From: Olsenella sp. An188
GTDB taxonomy: Bacteria; Actinomycetota; Coriobacteriia; Coriobacteriales; Atopobiaceae
DNA: 64,000 nt
Direction: 5' to 3'
Assembly: GCF_002160255.1 (NCBI RefSeq)
Contig: NZ_NFKF01000005.1
Location: 62,001-126,000 of the forward strand
Positions 32,960-41,178 of this stretch are shown one piece after another. Each line of letters begins with the position of its first letter. The first letter of the stretch is position 1. The position numbers and the translations under genes were made by a program. The notes below the pieces were generated by a model. It worked only from the letters and a program-made list of their open reading frames with translations. It searched no databases and was not told where the DNA came from.

Positions 32960-34440
32960 AGGAACACCCGCGCGCACGCGCCCTCGACGAAGGCGCCCAT
33001 GCGCTCGCGGTCGCAGACGTCGTCGTGGACGACCTCGCCCGCGCGCAGGCCGGAGAGCTGCTCCGGGGCGGCCGTGCCCGAGAGCCGCTCGAGCGCGTCC
33101 ATGCAGGCGAAGCCGTTCATGCCGTCGGTGACCTCGCCGAGCGCCTGCAGCACGTCGGCGGAGAACTTGTAGGGGCTCGCGGTGGAGAGGCACACGCGCT
33201 CCGTGCCGTCCGGCTCCACGCCGTCGAGCACGTGCTTCGCGACCGCGGTGTGCGGGTCGATGACCACGTCGAGCTCCTCCCACGTCTGGCGGATGGTCTC
33301 GCGGGTCTGGGCGTCGTCGGCGCGTCCGCAGGAGAAGGTCGAGCGGATCTCGTCCATGACGCGCGGGGGCACCGTGTAGACGCCCTTCTCGGCGAGGTCG
33401 CGCATGAGCGAGGAGACGAGCTCGCAGTCCCCGTCGGAGGCGTAGTACAGCAGCCGCTCGAGGTTGGAGGAGACGAGGATGTCCATCGAGGGCGAGATGG
33501 TCTTGTGGAAGTCGCGGCGGCGGTCGTAGGTCCCGGTGGTGAGGAAGTCCGTGAGCACGTCGTTTGCGTTGGAGGCCACCACGAGCCGGCGCACGGGCAG
33601 GCCGAGCCTCTTGGCGAAGTAGCCGGCGAGGACGTCGCCGAAGTTGCCCGTGGGGACGCAGAACGTCACCTCGTCGCCGAGCCTGACCGCGGAGCGCCGC
33701 ACGAGCTGGGCGTAGGCGTCGAAGTAGTAGGTGACCTGCGGGGCGAGCCGGCCGACGTTGATGGAGTTGGCGCTCGAGAGCGCAACGCCGCGGCCCGCGA
33801 GCCGCTCCGCGAGCGCGCGGTCGGCGAAGATGCGCTTGACCTCGCCCTGGCAGTCGTCGAAGGTGCCGCGCACCGCGCACACCGCGACGTTGCCGCCGAG
33901 CTGGGTCACCATCTGGAGGCGCTGGATGTCGGAGACCTTGCCGTGCGGGTAGAAGACGGTGACGCCCGTGCCCTCCACGCCCGCGAAGCCGTCGAGCGCC
34001 GCCTTGCCGGTGTCGCCCGAGGTCGCGGTGACGATCATGATCTTGCGGCCGTCGCCGCCGCGCGCGACGCTCATGAGGCGCGGGAGCATCTGCAGGGCCA
34101 CGTCCTTGAAGGCGCAGGTGGGGCCGTGGTAGAGCTCGAGCAGCCAGTCGGTCCCGAGCGGGGTGAGCGGGCACACGGCCGGGGTGTCCCACTGCGCCCC
34201 ATAGGCCCCCTCCACGCAGGCGGCGACCTCGTCGTCTGCGTAGTCGCCCAGCAGCGTGCCCAGCACGAGGCGCGCCGTGTCGTGGAAGCCCTGGGCGCAC
34301 ACGCCGGCGAGGTCGAGGGGCTTCTCGCCGAGCGCGTCGCAGACGTAGAGGCCCCCGTCCGGCGCGATGCCGGCGAGAATTGCTTGCTTGCTTGTTACGG
34401 AATCCTCCGAAGAGCGCGTGCTGTGGTAGAACGTGGTCAC
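32956..34440 (-). CDS. threonine synthase thrC: Threonine synthase
   Basis: A 494-aa PLP enzyme converting O-phosphohomoserine to threonine. The start FYHSTRSSEDSVTSKQAILAGIAPDGGLYV is the family's opening. The PLP lysine is in GPTCAFKDVALQMLPRLM, TATSGDTGKAALDGFAG binds phosphate, and SANSINVGRLAPQVTYYF and VPTGNFGDVLAGYFAKRLGLP complete the fold. Its length matches the longer fungal/E. coli-like class. The GTG at 34440 has AAGGAG 5 nt before it. Divergent from hom, upstream of thrB. Confidence 0.95.
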   Translation of the reverse strand: MTTFYHSTRSSEDSVTSKQAILAGIAPDGGLYVCDALGEKPLDLAGVCAQGFHDTARLVLGTLLGDYADDEVAACVEGAYGAQWDTPAVCPLTPLGTDWLLELYHGPTCAFKDVALQMLPRLMSVARGGDGRKIMIVTATSGDTGKAALDGFAGVEGTGVTVFYPHGKVSDIQRLQMVTQLGGNVAVCAVRGTFDDCQGEVKRIFADRALAERLAGRGVALSSANSINVGRLAPQVTYYFDAYAQLVRRSAVRLGDEVTFCVPTGNFGDVLAGYFAKRLGLPVRRLVVASNANDVLTDFLTTGTYDRRRDFHKTISPSMDILVSSNLERLLYYASDGDCELVSSLMRDLAEKGVYTVPPRVMDEIRSTFSCGRADDAQTRETIRQTWEELDVVIDPHTAVAKHVLDGVEPDGTERVCLSTASPYKFSADVLQALGEVTDGMNGFACMDALERLSGTAAPEQLSGLRAGEVVHDDVCDRERMGAFVEGACARVFL

Positions 34441-34545
34441 GGTAGCTCCTTGCGTCCGGGGCAGGTATGCTGATCTCTGATGCAATCATAGCCGCCGCCC
34501 GCGCCCGAGCGCGCGCCGGACACACACTCGAAAGATTGGACGCAC

Positions 34546-35712
34546 ATGAAGATCGCCCTTCTCGGCTACGGCACGGTGGGCCGCGGCGTGGACGAGATCA
34601 TCTCTGCGCGCGTTCCCTCGCTTGAGGTCGCCCGCATCCTCGAGCTCCCCGACCGCCTCACCGACCCCCGCATGACCGCGAGCTTCGACGACATCCTGGC
34701 CGACGAGCAGGTCGAGCTCGTGGTGGAGTGCATGGGCGGCATCGAGCCCGCGCATACCTACCTCATGGCCGCGCTCGAGTCCGGCCGCCACGTCGTGACC
34801 TCCAACAAGGCCGTGGTGGCGGCCCACTTCGGCGAGCTCGCGCGCGCCGCCGCGGCGCACGGCGTGGGCCTGTACCTCGAGGCGGCGGTCGGCGGCGGCA
34901 TCCCGTGGATCGCGGGCGTCGAGAAGGTCCGTCGCGTCGACGAGGTCACGTCCTTCTCGGGCATCATGAACGGGACGACCAACTACATCGTCGACGCCAT
35001 GCGCCGCGACGGCGCGGACTTCGCCGAGGTGCTCGCCGAGGCGCAGCGCCTGGGCTACGCCGAGCGCGACCCCTCCGCCGACGTCGACGGTCTCGACGTG
35101 CTCAACAAGACCATCATCTCCGCCTCCGTCGCCTTTGGCGTGGCGTGCGAGAAGAACCTCCCCACGAGCGGCATCCGCAACCTGCGCGCCTCCGACCTGG
35201 CCCTGTTCGCCGCGCACGGGCGCACGGTCAAGCTCTTGGGCCGCGGCGTGCGCGAGGCGCAGCGCTACGCGGCGGCGGTGGAGCCGGTCGCCGTGGCGGC
35301 GGGCTCACTCGAGGCCAGCGTGCCCTCAAACTTCAACCTCGTGACGCTCGACGCCACGACGGTGGGCGAGCTCAAGTTTTACGGCCAGGGTGCCGGCAGC
35401 CTGCCCACCGGCAACGCGATCGTCCAGGACGTGCTCGACTGCGCCACCGGGGCGCGCCGCCCGACCTACGACTTCTCGCGCCCGCTCGCCTACGACCCCG
35501 CGCTCCTGCGCGGCGACTACGTCTACCGCACCGAGGCGCTTCTCGGCGACGCCGAGCCCTTCGGGGAGGGCGCCGTGGTCGTGCGCGGCCTCACCGCCGA
35601 GGCCGCCCGCGCGCTTCTCGCCGAGGCGCTCGCGACCGACCCGACCACGTTTATGGCCGCGCTCCCCCCGACGGGCGAGGGCCGCACGGCCGAACCCACC
35701 CAGGAAGGCTAG
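34546..35712 (+). CDS. hom: Homoserine dehydrogenase (short form, without a clear ACT domain)
   Basis: A 388-aa NAD(P)-dependent enzyme reducing aspartate semialdehyde to homoserine. The Rossmann motif is ALLGYGTVGRGVDEII, then VECMGGIEPAHTYLMAALESGRHVVTSNKAVVA, the catalytic region EAAVGGGIPWIAG, SGIMNGTTNYIVDAM, and the substrate helix EAQRLGYAERDPSADVDGLD with catalytic Lys in NKTIISASVAFG. The usual 430-aa form ends in an ACT domain for threonine inhibition. Here the last 60 residues (YVYRTEALLGDAEPFGEGAV, VVRGLTAEAARALLAEAL) are too short for one and look like a single small alpha/beta unit. First gene of hom-lysC-asd. Confidence 0.93.
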   Translation: MKIALLGYGTVGRGVDEIISARVPSLEVARILELPDRLTDPRMTASFDDILADEQVELVVECMGGIEPAHTYLMAALESGRHVVTSNKAVVAAHFGELARAAAAHGVGLYLEAAVGGGIPWIAGVEKVRRVDEVTSFSGIMNGTTNYIVDAMRRDGADFAEVLAEAQRLGYAERDPSADVDGLDVLNKTIISASVAFGVACEKNLPTSGIRNLRASDLALFAAHGRTVKLLGRGVREAQRYAAAVEPVAVAAGSLEASVPSNFNLVTLDATTVGELKFYGQGAGSLPTGNAIVQDVLDCATGARRPTYDFSRPLAYDPALLRGDYVYRTEALLGDAEPFGEGAVVVRGLTAEAARALLAEALATDPTTFMAALPPTGEGRTAEPTQEG

Positions 35713-35720
35713 GTTCCCGC

Positions 35721-37052
35721 ATGATCAAGATCGCAAAGTTCGGCGGCTCCTCGGTCGCCTCGGCCGAGCAGTTCCGCAAGGTCAAGGGCATCGTCGAGTC
35801 CGACCCCGACCGTCGCTTCGTGGTCGTGTCGGCCGTGGGCAAGCGCGACTCCTCGGACAACAAGATCACCGACCTCCTGCTGCTCGTGAACGCGCACATC
35901 CAGTACCACGTGGACTGCACCGCGCTTCTCGCCGACATCGAGCGCCGCTTCCTGGACATCGCCGACGAGCTGGGGCTCAAGTGGCCGGTCCACGAGCGCT
36001 TCCAGATCTTCGCAGACAACATCAAGAAGCACTCTCCCGAGTACATCGTCAGCCGCGGCGAGTGGTTCACGGCCCACCTCATGGCCGAGTACCTGCAGAT
36101 GCCCTTCGTCGACGCCGCCGACGTGGTGGTCTTCCACCACAACGGGGACGTGGACATGGAGCGCACCGCGGCGCGCCTCAAGGACGTGATGGTGCGCGAG
36201 GGCTCCTTCGTCCTGCCGGGCTTCTACGGGGCCACGGTGGACGGGCAGATCAAGCTCTTCCAGCGCGGCGGCGGCGACATCACGGGCGCCATCCTGGCCC
36301 GCTGCATCGACGCGGGCCTCTACGAGAACTGGACCGACGTCTCGGGCTTCCTGTCGGCCGACCCGCGCATCGTCGAGAACCCGCGCTCCATCCGCCGCAT
36401 CACCTTCGACGAGATGCGCGAGCTCTCCTACATGGGCGCCTCGGTGCTGCAGGAGGAGGCCATCTTCCCGGTGCGCGAGGTCAACATCCCCATCCAGATC
36501 AAGAACACCAACCGCCCGGGCGACGAGGGCACCATCATCCGCGAGAAGGCCCGTGCGGGCGAGGACGAGCACCTCATCACCGGCATCGCCGGCAAGCGCG
36601 ACTTCATCTCCGTGCACGTGAAGAAGGCCCACATGTCGGGCGAGGTGGGCTTCGTGCGCCGCGCGCTCTCCGTCTTCGAGCGCTACGGGGTCTCGGTCGA
36701 GCACATCCCCACGGGCGTGGACTCGTTCTCCGTGGTGGTCAACGGCGCCGACGTGCGCGACTCCATCTACTCGATCATCACCGACATCCGCCGCGAGCTC
36801 GAGCCCGACGACATCACGATGGTCGACAAGCTCGCGCTGGTCTCCGTGGTCGGCCGCAACATGTCCAAGCGCAGCGGCACCTCGGGCAAGATCTTCGGGG
36901 CGCTCGGCGACGCGGGCGTCAACATCCGCATGATCACGCAGAGCTCCCAGGAGATCTCGATCATCATGGGCGTCGAGAACGACGACTTCGAGCGCGCCAT
37001 CCAGGTGATCTACGACCGCTTCGTCCGCGACGAGATGGTCACCGCCAGCTGA
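35721..37052 (+). CDS. lysC: Aspartate kinase with tandem ACT domains
   Basis: A 443-aa enzyme phosphorylating aspartate, the first step to threonine, methionine and lysine. The kinase opening is IKIAKFGGSSVASAEQFRKV. Substrate motifs are SRGEWFTAHLMAEYLQM, GFYGATVDGQIKLFQRGGGD (the GRGGSD-type loop) and WTDVSGFLSADPRIV. Two ACT units follow from about 290: ISVHVKKAHMSGEVGFVRRA and LVSVVGRNMSKRSGTSGK plus GVNIRMITQSSQEISIIMGV, so feedback control by an end product is likely. The ATG at 35721 follows the hom stop by 8 nt. The stop overlaps a 27-bp palindrome. Confidence 0.95.
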   Translation: MIKIAKFGGSSVASAEQFRKVKGIVESDPDRRFVVVSAVGKRDSSDNKITDLLLLVNAHIQYHVDCTALLADIERRFLDIADELGLKWPVHERFQIFADNIKKHSPEYIVSRGEWFTAHLMAEYLQMPFVDAADVVVFHHNGDVDMERTAARLKDVMVREGSFVLPGFYGATVDGQIKLFQRGGGDITGAILARCIDAGLYENWTDVSGFLSADPRIVENPRSIRRITFDEMRELSYMGASVLQEEAIFPVREVNIPIQIKNTNRPGDEGTIIREKARAGEDEHLITGIAGKRDFISVHVKKAHMSGEVGFVRRALSVFERYGVSVEHIPTGVDSFSVVVNGADVRDSIYSIITDIRRELEPDDITMVDKLALVSVVGRNMSKRSGTSGKIFGALGDAGVNIRMITQSSQEISIIMGVENDDFERAIQVIYDRFVRDEMVTAS

Positions 37053-37077
37053 TGAAAAGAGACAGTCCCTTTTCATC
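37051..37077. repeat. 27-bp GGGACAG-type palindrome, copy 1
   Basis: GATGAAAAG and CTTTTCATC around GACAGTC-like bases; overlaps the lysC stop codon. Same length and core plan as the copies at 60438 and 62365. Confidence 0.75.
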
Positions 37078-37099
37078 ATTCCGCAGAAAGGACCCGCCA

Positions 37100-38110
37100 A
37101 TGAGCGAGAAGACCGTTGCAATCCTGGGCGCCACGGGCGTTGTTGGCCAGCAGATGCTCCAGTGCCTCGAGGAGCGCGACTTCCCTGTGGGACGCCTCGT
37201 GCCGCTGGCCTCCGAGCGCTCCGTGGGCAAGCCCGTGACCTTCCGTGGCGAGGGGGTTCCGTGCCAGCTCGCCGAGGAGGACGCCTTCGAGGGCGTGGAC
37301 ATCGTGCTCGGTGCCGCCGACGACGCCACTGCCCGCGCGCTGCTCCCCGAGGCCGTGAAGCGCGGTGCCGTGTGCGTGGACAACTCGCACGCCTTCCGCC
37401 TGGAGCCCGACGTTCCCCTCGTGGTGCCCGAGGTCAACGCCGCGGACATCGCCGGCCACCACGGCATCATCGCCAACCCCAACTGCGCCACGATCATCGG
37501 TCTTGTTCCGGTGTGGCCGCTTCACCAGGCCGCCGGCCTCACGCGCCTGATCGTCTCCACCTATCAGGCCGCCTCCGGCGCGGGCAAGCCGGGCCTCGAC
37601 GAGCTCGTGCGCGAGATTCGCTGCGTGGCCGCCGGCGAGCCTGTGGGGGAGAGCAAACCCTTCCAGTACCAGCTCGCGGAGAACCTCATTCCGCAGATCG
37701 GCGGCTTCAACGAGGAGGGCTACACCTCCGAGGAGATGAAGATGCAGAACGAGGGCCGCAAGATCATGCACCTGCCCGAGCTGCGCGTTAACTGCACCTG
37801 CGTGCGCGTGCCCGTGGTGCGCTCGCACTCCGAGTCCATCACCTGCGAGTTTGAGCGTCCCCTCTCCGTGGAGGAGGCGCGCGCGATCCTGGAGGCCGCG
37901 CCGGGCGTGAAGGTCGTGGACGAGCCCGCGGCGAGCCGCTACCCGATGCCGCTCGAGACCTCCGACCAGGACCTCATCTACGTTGGCCGTCTGAGGCGCG
38001 ACCTCTCCGCCCCCGAGGGCGTCTCCGCGCTCACGTTCTGGTGCTGCGGCGACCAGATCCGCAAGGGCGCGGCCACCAACGCCGTGCAGATCGCGGAGTA
38101 CCTGGCGTAG
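37100..38110 (+). CDS. asd: Aspartate-semialdehyde dehydrogenase
   Basis: A 336-aa enzyme reducing aspartyl phosphate to aspartate semialdehyde, linking LysC and Hom. The NADP motif is VAILGATGVVGQQMLQCLEE. The catalytic Cys is in GIIANPNCATIIGLVP (about 131), STYQAASGAGKPGLDELV follows, and KPFQYQLAENLIPQIGGFNEEGYTSEE and RVPVVRSHSESI give the substrate and base residues. AGAAAGGA precedes the ATG. Third gene of hom-lysC-asd, separated from lysC by the 27-bp palindrome. Confidence 0.96.
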   Translation: MSEKTVAILGATGVVGQQMLQCLEERDFPVGRLVPLASERSVGKPVTFRGEGVPCQLAEEDAFEGVDIVLGAADDATARALLPEAVKRGAVCVDNSHAFRLEPDVPLVVPEVNAADIAGHHGIIANPNCATIIGLVPVWPLHQAAGLTRLIVSTYQAASGAGKPGLDELVREIRCVAAGEPVGESKPFQYQLAENLIPQIGGFNEEGYTSEEMKMQNEGRKIMHLPELRVNCTCVRVPVVRSHSESITCEFERPLSVEEARAILEAAPGVKVVDEPAASRYPMPLETSDQDLIYVGRLRRDLSAPEGVSALTFWCCGDQIRKGAATNAVQIAEYLA

Positions 38111-38137
38111 GCCACTTCCTCAGGCCTGGCGAGAAGA

Positions 38138-38172
38138 ACGGCGGGGTCGGCGCGTTGCCGGCCCCGCCGTCG
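38138..38172 (+). terminator. GC hairpin after asd
   Basis: ACGGCGGGGTCGGC (38138-38151) pairs with GCCGGCCCCGCCGT (38157-38170), one G-U pair, 5-nt loop. There is no T-run, so efficiency is uncertain. Confidence 0.6.
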
Positions 38173-38260
38173 TCGTGCCCGCGGGCCTTGCGGCGGCGGC
38201 CTGGGTTGCGGCGCGGGGCCGCGGTCGGGCCTCGGTTGGGCCGCCGCGACGTAAAGCCGC

Positions 38261-38395
38261 GGCGATTGGGTGGCATCCTTGATACGCGACCTCGCGGCGC
38301 GAGGTTCTTCTCGCCCCTCTGGCAGCGTTTTCCCAGTTGGCGGCTGTCACGGAACGCCATGGCAAGCGAGCGCCATCAAACATGCCACCCAATCG
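38261..38395. mobile_element. MITE-like element, copy G (135 bp), possibly chimeric
   Basis: Left end GCGATTGGGTGGCATCCTTG, right end CATCAAACATGCCACCCAAT plus CGC, as in copies A and B. The interior differs: it carries GAGGTTCTTCTCGCC and an 18-mer GTTTTCCCAGTTGGCGGC (38326-38343) also found inside the element at 41057. It occupies the convergent spacer between asd and the M42 peptidase; there is no gene in 38111-38503. Confidence 0.75.
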
Positions 38396-38503
38396 CGCGC
38401 GGTTTCTGGCAGACGGGGCCGTCCTGCCGACGCGCGGGAGGGGAGACGCACAATCGGGCCGCTTTTGCGGCACGGCATCGCCCGTCGCCCGAGCCTCCTG
38501 CGC

Positions 38504-39577
38504 CTAGAACCCCGCGACGACCTCCGGCGTGAGGCGCTCCGCCACCGCAACGGCAACCTCGGCCGTCGTCCGCACGTCCTCGAGCGCGCAGATGGCCGTC
38601 CCCGCGTGGACGTGGCGGCACGGCACGCCGGCCACCACGCACGGGACGTCGAGCTGGTGGACGGGCCCGCCGTCGGTCCCGCCACCCTCGCGGACGGAGG
38701 TCTGGACGGAGAGCCCCGCCTCGGCTGCAGCTCGCAGAACGAAGCGCTGGTAGCGGGGGTTGGTGATCATGCAGCGGTCAAAATAGCGGAACATCGGCCC
38801 GCGGCGCAGGGCGGCCTGGACCTCGTCTGCGGGGGCAAAGGTGTCGTCGGCCGGGCAGCCCTCGAACATGAACGCGACGGCGGGCGAGAAGTGCCGCACG
38901 GCCGCGGCGACCCCGCGCTCGCCGACCTCCTCCTGGGCCGAGACCGACGCCACGACGTCAAACGGCAGGTCGTCGCGGCCGGAGAGCTCGCGCAGGGCCA
39001 GCAGCATCGCGCACACGCCCGCGCGGCAGTCGAAGGCCTTGCCGTGCGCGACGCCCGTGCGCCCGTCAAACGAGAACGAGGTCGCGGGCACGAACGGCTC
39101 GCCCATCCCCATGCCAAAGCGCCCGATCGCGTCCTCGCGCGACGTCGCGCCCACGTCGAGCGCGAGCGATCCGCGCCCGACGGCGCGCTCGGCCTCGCTC
39201 CAGAAGTGCGGGGGCTTCACGCCAACGACCCCGCGCACCCACGAGCCGTCTGTCGCGCGGACCCACACGTCCTGCCCATCCAGCGCGCCCGGCGAGAAGC
39301 GCCCCAGCTCGACGAAGCTCATCGTGCCGTTGGCGTGGATCGCGCGCACCATGCCGCCGACCTCGTCGCCGTGGGCGTCCAGCATGAGCACGGGCTTCTC
39401 GCCGGTGAAGCTGCGCGGCGTGATGAGGCCGTCGCGCAGCGTGTTCTCGTCCACGCGCGCCCAGCCCTCGCAGAACTCGCGGACCACGGCCAGCGTCTCG
39501 TCCTCAAAGCCGGACGGCGCCTTCGCGTCCGAGAGCGCGCCGAGAAGTTCTGCGACCTCGGTTTCGTTGATGTTCAT
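38504..39577 (-). CDS. M42-family metallo-aminopeptidase
   Basis: A 357-aa cytoplasmic two-metal peptidase of the glutamyl-aminopeptidase/tetrahedral aminopeptidase type. Metal and catalytic residues are in order: MLDAHGDEVGGMV (His, with catalytic Asp), KAFDCRAGVCAML (bridging Asp), SVSAQEEVGERGV (catalytic Glu and metal Glu), and CRHVHAGTAICALEDVR (His near the end). The internal PDZ-like domain (DGQDVWVRATDGSWVRGVVG) is typical of M42. It probably trims small peptides; cellulase labels on this family are historical. Convergent with asd. Confidence 0.92.
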   Translation of the reverse strand: MNINETEVAELLGALSDAKAPSGFEDETLAVVREFCEGWARVDENTLRDGLITPRSFTGEKPVLMLDAHGDEVGGMVRAIHANGTMSFVELGRFSPGALDGQDVWVRATDGSWVRGVVGVKPPHFWSEAERAVGRGSLALDVGATSREDAIGRFGMGMGEPFVPATSFSFDGRTGVAHGKAFDCRAGVCAMLLALRELSGRDDLPFDVVASVSAQEEVGERGVAAAVRHFSPAVAFMFEGCPADDTFAPADEVQAALRRGPMFRYFDRCMITNPRYQRFVLRAAAEAGLSVQTSVREGGGTDGGPVHQLDVPCVVAGVPCRHVHAGTAICALEDVRTTAEVAVAVAERLTPEVVAGF

Positions 39578-39721
39578 GTCGATCCCTTCGCACGGCTACG
39601 CGGACAGTATATCCCGCCGCCCCTCCACCGAGCCCCGAGCGCCTCTGACGGAAGAGGCGCCGCCCACCGGCCTGCGGGGCCCTAGAATGCTCGGAAGGTT
39701 ATCCCGGACGGGGAGGTGCCC

Positions 39722-40471
39722 ATGGCAGACTCGTTGAAGGACCGCTACGACCAGCTCGTCGCCGCGTGGGTGGCGCTCTCCGACGAGCGGCGCGAGGAGC
39801 TTCTGCGTGACTTTGTGGTCGACTACGTCTACAACTCCGAGAAGATCGAGAACGAGGAGCTCACGTTTGCCACGGTGAGCCAGATCGTCAAGGGTGACGC
39901 CGTCAAGGACTACACGGGTGACGTCCAGGTGCTCGTCGAGGCGCGCAACCTCAAGATCTCCTGGGACCTCGCCCGCGCCAGACTCGCGGAGGATCCGTGC
40001 CTCAGCGAGGAGCTCATCCAGGAGGCCCATGGCCTCGTGACCATGGGCACCTACAAGGAGAAGCTCCTGCTTGCGGGCGAGCGCCCGGGCACCTTCAAGC
40101 TCGAGAACTACGTGGGCGGCCCGGCAAGCGTCGGCATCCCCGCGGTCGAGGTGCCTCACGCGGTGGGCGTCCTCGCGGACGACGTGAACTCGTACCTGGA
40201 GGAGGGCAGCCGCCACCTCACCATAGCCGCCTACCTTCACGCGCGCCTCTTCGAGATCCACCCCTTCGCCGACGGCAACGGGCGCACGGCGCGTCTGCTC
40301 ATGAACGGCGTGCTGCTTGCCATGGGGATGCCGCCCATCGTGATCCGCGCGCAGGACCACGGCGCGTACCACGCGGGGCTCGACGTCTTCCACCTCGAGG
40401 GCGACATCGGCCCCTTCCGCCGCTTCCTGCGCAGCGAGACGCTGCTCACGTGGGAAGGCGTCCTCGGCTAG
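39722..40471 (+). CDS. Fic-domain protein with N-terminal self-inhibitory motif
   Basis: A 249-aa protein of the Fic (AMP-transferase) family. The active-site loop is FEIHPFADGNGRTARLLMNG (about 176-195), the complete HPFx[D/E]GNGRxxR motif. An N-terminal helix holds NSEKIENEEL (about 37-46), which fits the inhibitory (S/T)xxxE(G/N) motif and so suggests a self-controlled class II Fic. Such enzymes transfer AMP or related groups to protein hydroxyls, or remove them; the target is unknown. GGGAGGTG precedes the ATG. A TAGAAT -10 lies at about 39683. It is not paired with an antitoxin gene. Confidence 0.88.
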   Translation: MADSLKDRYDQLVAAWVALSDERREELLRDFVVDYVYNSEKIENEELTFATVSQIVKGDAVKDYTGDVQVLVEARNLKISWDLARARLAEDPCLSEELIQEAHGLVTMGTYKEKLLLAGERPGTFKLENYVGGPASVGIPAVEVPHAVGVLADDVNSYLEEGSRHLTIAAYLHARLFEIHPFADGNGRTARLLMNGVLLAMGMPPIVIRAQDHGAYHAGLDVFHLEGDIGPFRRFLRSETLLTWEGVLG

Positions 40472-40473
40472 CC

Positions 40474-40623
40474 ATGGCGAGAAGCTCCTCCGACCTTGAC
40501 CGAAGCGGCCGCGGGCCGCGCCTCGGGTGCGGGTCGTGCCTGGGAGGGTGCGCGGCGACGCTCGTTCTTCTCGTCGCGCTCGCCGCGGTGCTCTGGGCGC
40601 TCCTGAGCTGCGTCGGCCCCTGA
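40474..40623 (+). CDS. Small single-pass membrane protein
   Basis: A 49-aa ORF starting 2 nt after the Fic stop. Residues 1-25 are polar with a Cys/Gly run (GCGSCLGGC), followed by one transmembrane helix (AATLVLLVALAAVLWALLS) and CVGP. No known family. The tight spacing to the Fic gene and the well-formed helix argue that it is real; there is no strong ribosome site of its own. Confidence 0.45.
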   Translation: MARSSSDLDRSGRGPRLGCGSCLGGCAATLVLLVALAAVLWALLSCVGP

Positions 40624-40658
40624 GGCGTGGAGGAAACCGGAATCCGGGAAAAAAGTCC

Positions 40659-40687
40659 TTGCATCGCCCGGCGCGGTAGTGCAAAAT
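40659..40687 (+). promoter_or_regulatory. Promoter of the tRNA-His/tRNA-Lys cluster
   Basis: TTGCAT (40659-40664), a 17-bp gap, and CAAAAT (40682-40687), ending 29 nt before tRNA-His. Confidence 0.6.
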
Positions 40688-40716
40688 AGTCGAGCTGCCT
40701 GAAGAGGTCGCTGGAT

Positions 40717-40793
40717 GGTGGGCGTAGCTCAGTTGGAAGAGCGACGGGTTGTGGTCCCGTAGGTCGAGGGTTCGAGCCCCTTCGCCCACCCCA
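40717..40793 (+). tRNA. tRNA-His (GTG anticodon)
   Basis: Full cloverleaf with acceptor GTGGGCG/CGCCCAC, the extra G at -1 (40717) opposite C73 that marks tRNA-His, anticodon loop TTGTGGT, T-loop GTTCGAG, and an encoded CCA (40791-40793). Confidence 0.96.
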
Positions 40794-40806
40794 TACAACA
40801 GAATAC

Positions 40807-40882
40807 GGATCGTTAGCTCAGCTGGTAGAGCAGGGGACTCTTAATCCCAAGGTCCAGGGTTCGAACCCCTGACGATCCACCA
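40807..40882 (+). tRNA. tRNA-Lys (CTT anticodon), copy 1
   Basis: Acceptor GGATCGT/ACGATCC, D-loop AGCTGGTAGA, anticodon loop CTCTTAA, T-arm GGGTTCGAACCCC, discriminator A and encoded CCA. One mismatch closes the anticodon stem (G27-A43). Confidence 0.96.
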
Positions 40883-40888
40883 TTCTTT

Positions 40889-40964
40889 GGATCGTTAGCT
40901 CAGCTGGTAGAGCAGGGGACTCTTAATCCCAAGGTCCAGGGTTCGAACCCCTGACGATCCACCA
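40889..40964 (+). tRNA. tRNA-Lys (CTT anticodon), copy 2
   Basis: Identical in sequence to copy 1 and separated from it by 6 nt (TTCTTT), a recent tandem duplication. Confidence 0.96.
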
Positions 40965-40974
40965 TCGGAATCAC

Positions 40975-41008
40975 GCGGCCGGGCGCCTAGGTGCCCGGCC
41001 GCTTTTCT
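40975..41008 (+). terminator. Terminator of the tRNA-His/Lys cluster
   Basis: GCGGCCGGGC (from 40975) pairs with GCCCGGCCGC (to 41002), followed by TTTT. Confidence 0.9.
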
Positions 41009-41056
41009 GTGCCGAGAGGGCCCGCAGGTGCGGGGCGTTTCTCGGCCGCCCTTTAT

Positions 41057-41178
41057 CGAGTGCGCGATATTCGGCGTGAGTTTTTCAAGTTTACCGACAC
41101 AAACCCGAAGTTTTCCCAGTTGGCGGCAAGGAGCGTAGGCCCGGGGCCAAAGAGAAACCTTCGAATTTCGCGCACTCG
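41057..41178. mobile_element. Second MITE-like element type (122 bp)
   Basis: Terminal inverted repeats: CGAGTGCGCGATATTCG at the left and CGAATTTCGCGCACTCG at the right (one internal mismatch). The interior is AT-rich, non-coding, and contains the 18-mer GTTTTCCCAGTTGGCGGC (41110-41127) shared with copy G at 38326. It lies between the tRNA terminator and the nuclease gene; nothing else is visible in 41009-41292 apart from a GAAGGAGGAC ribosome site. Confidence 0.7.

Noticed and set aside
32929-34525. One large fused protein spanning thrC and thrB
   Set aside because: An open minus-strand frame runs on upstream of thrB through the thrC region, but thrC is encoded in a different frame with intact motifs and its own start and stop.
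38041-38532. ORFs running through the asd/M42 spacer
   Set aside because: They cross a GC hairpin and a MITE-like element and lack ribosome sites or protein-like composition.
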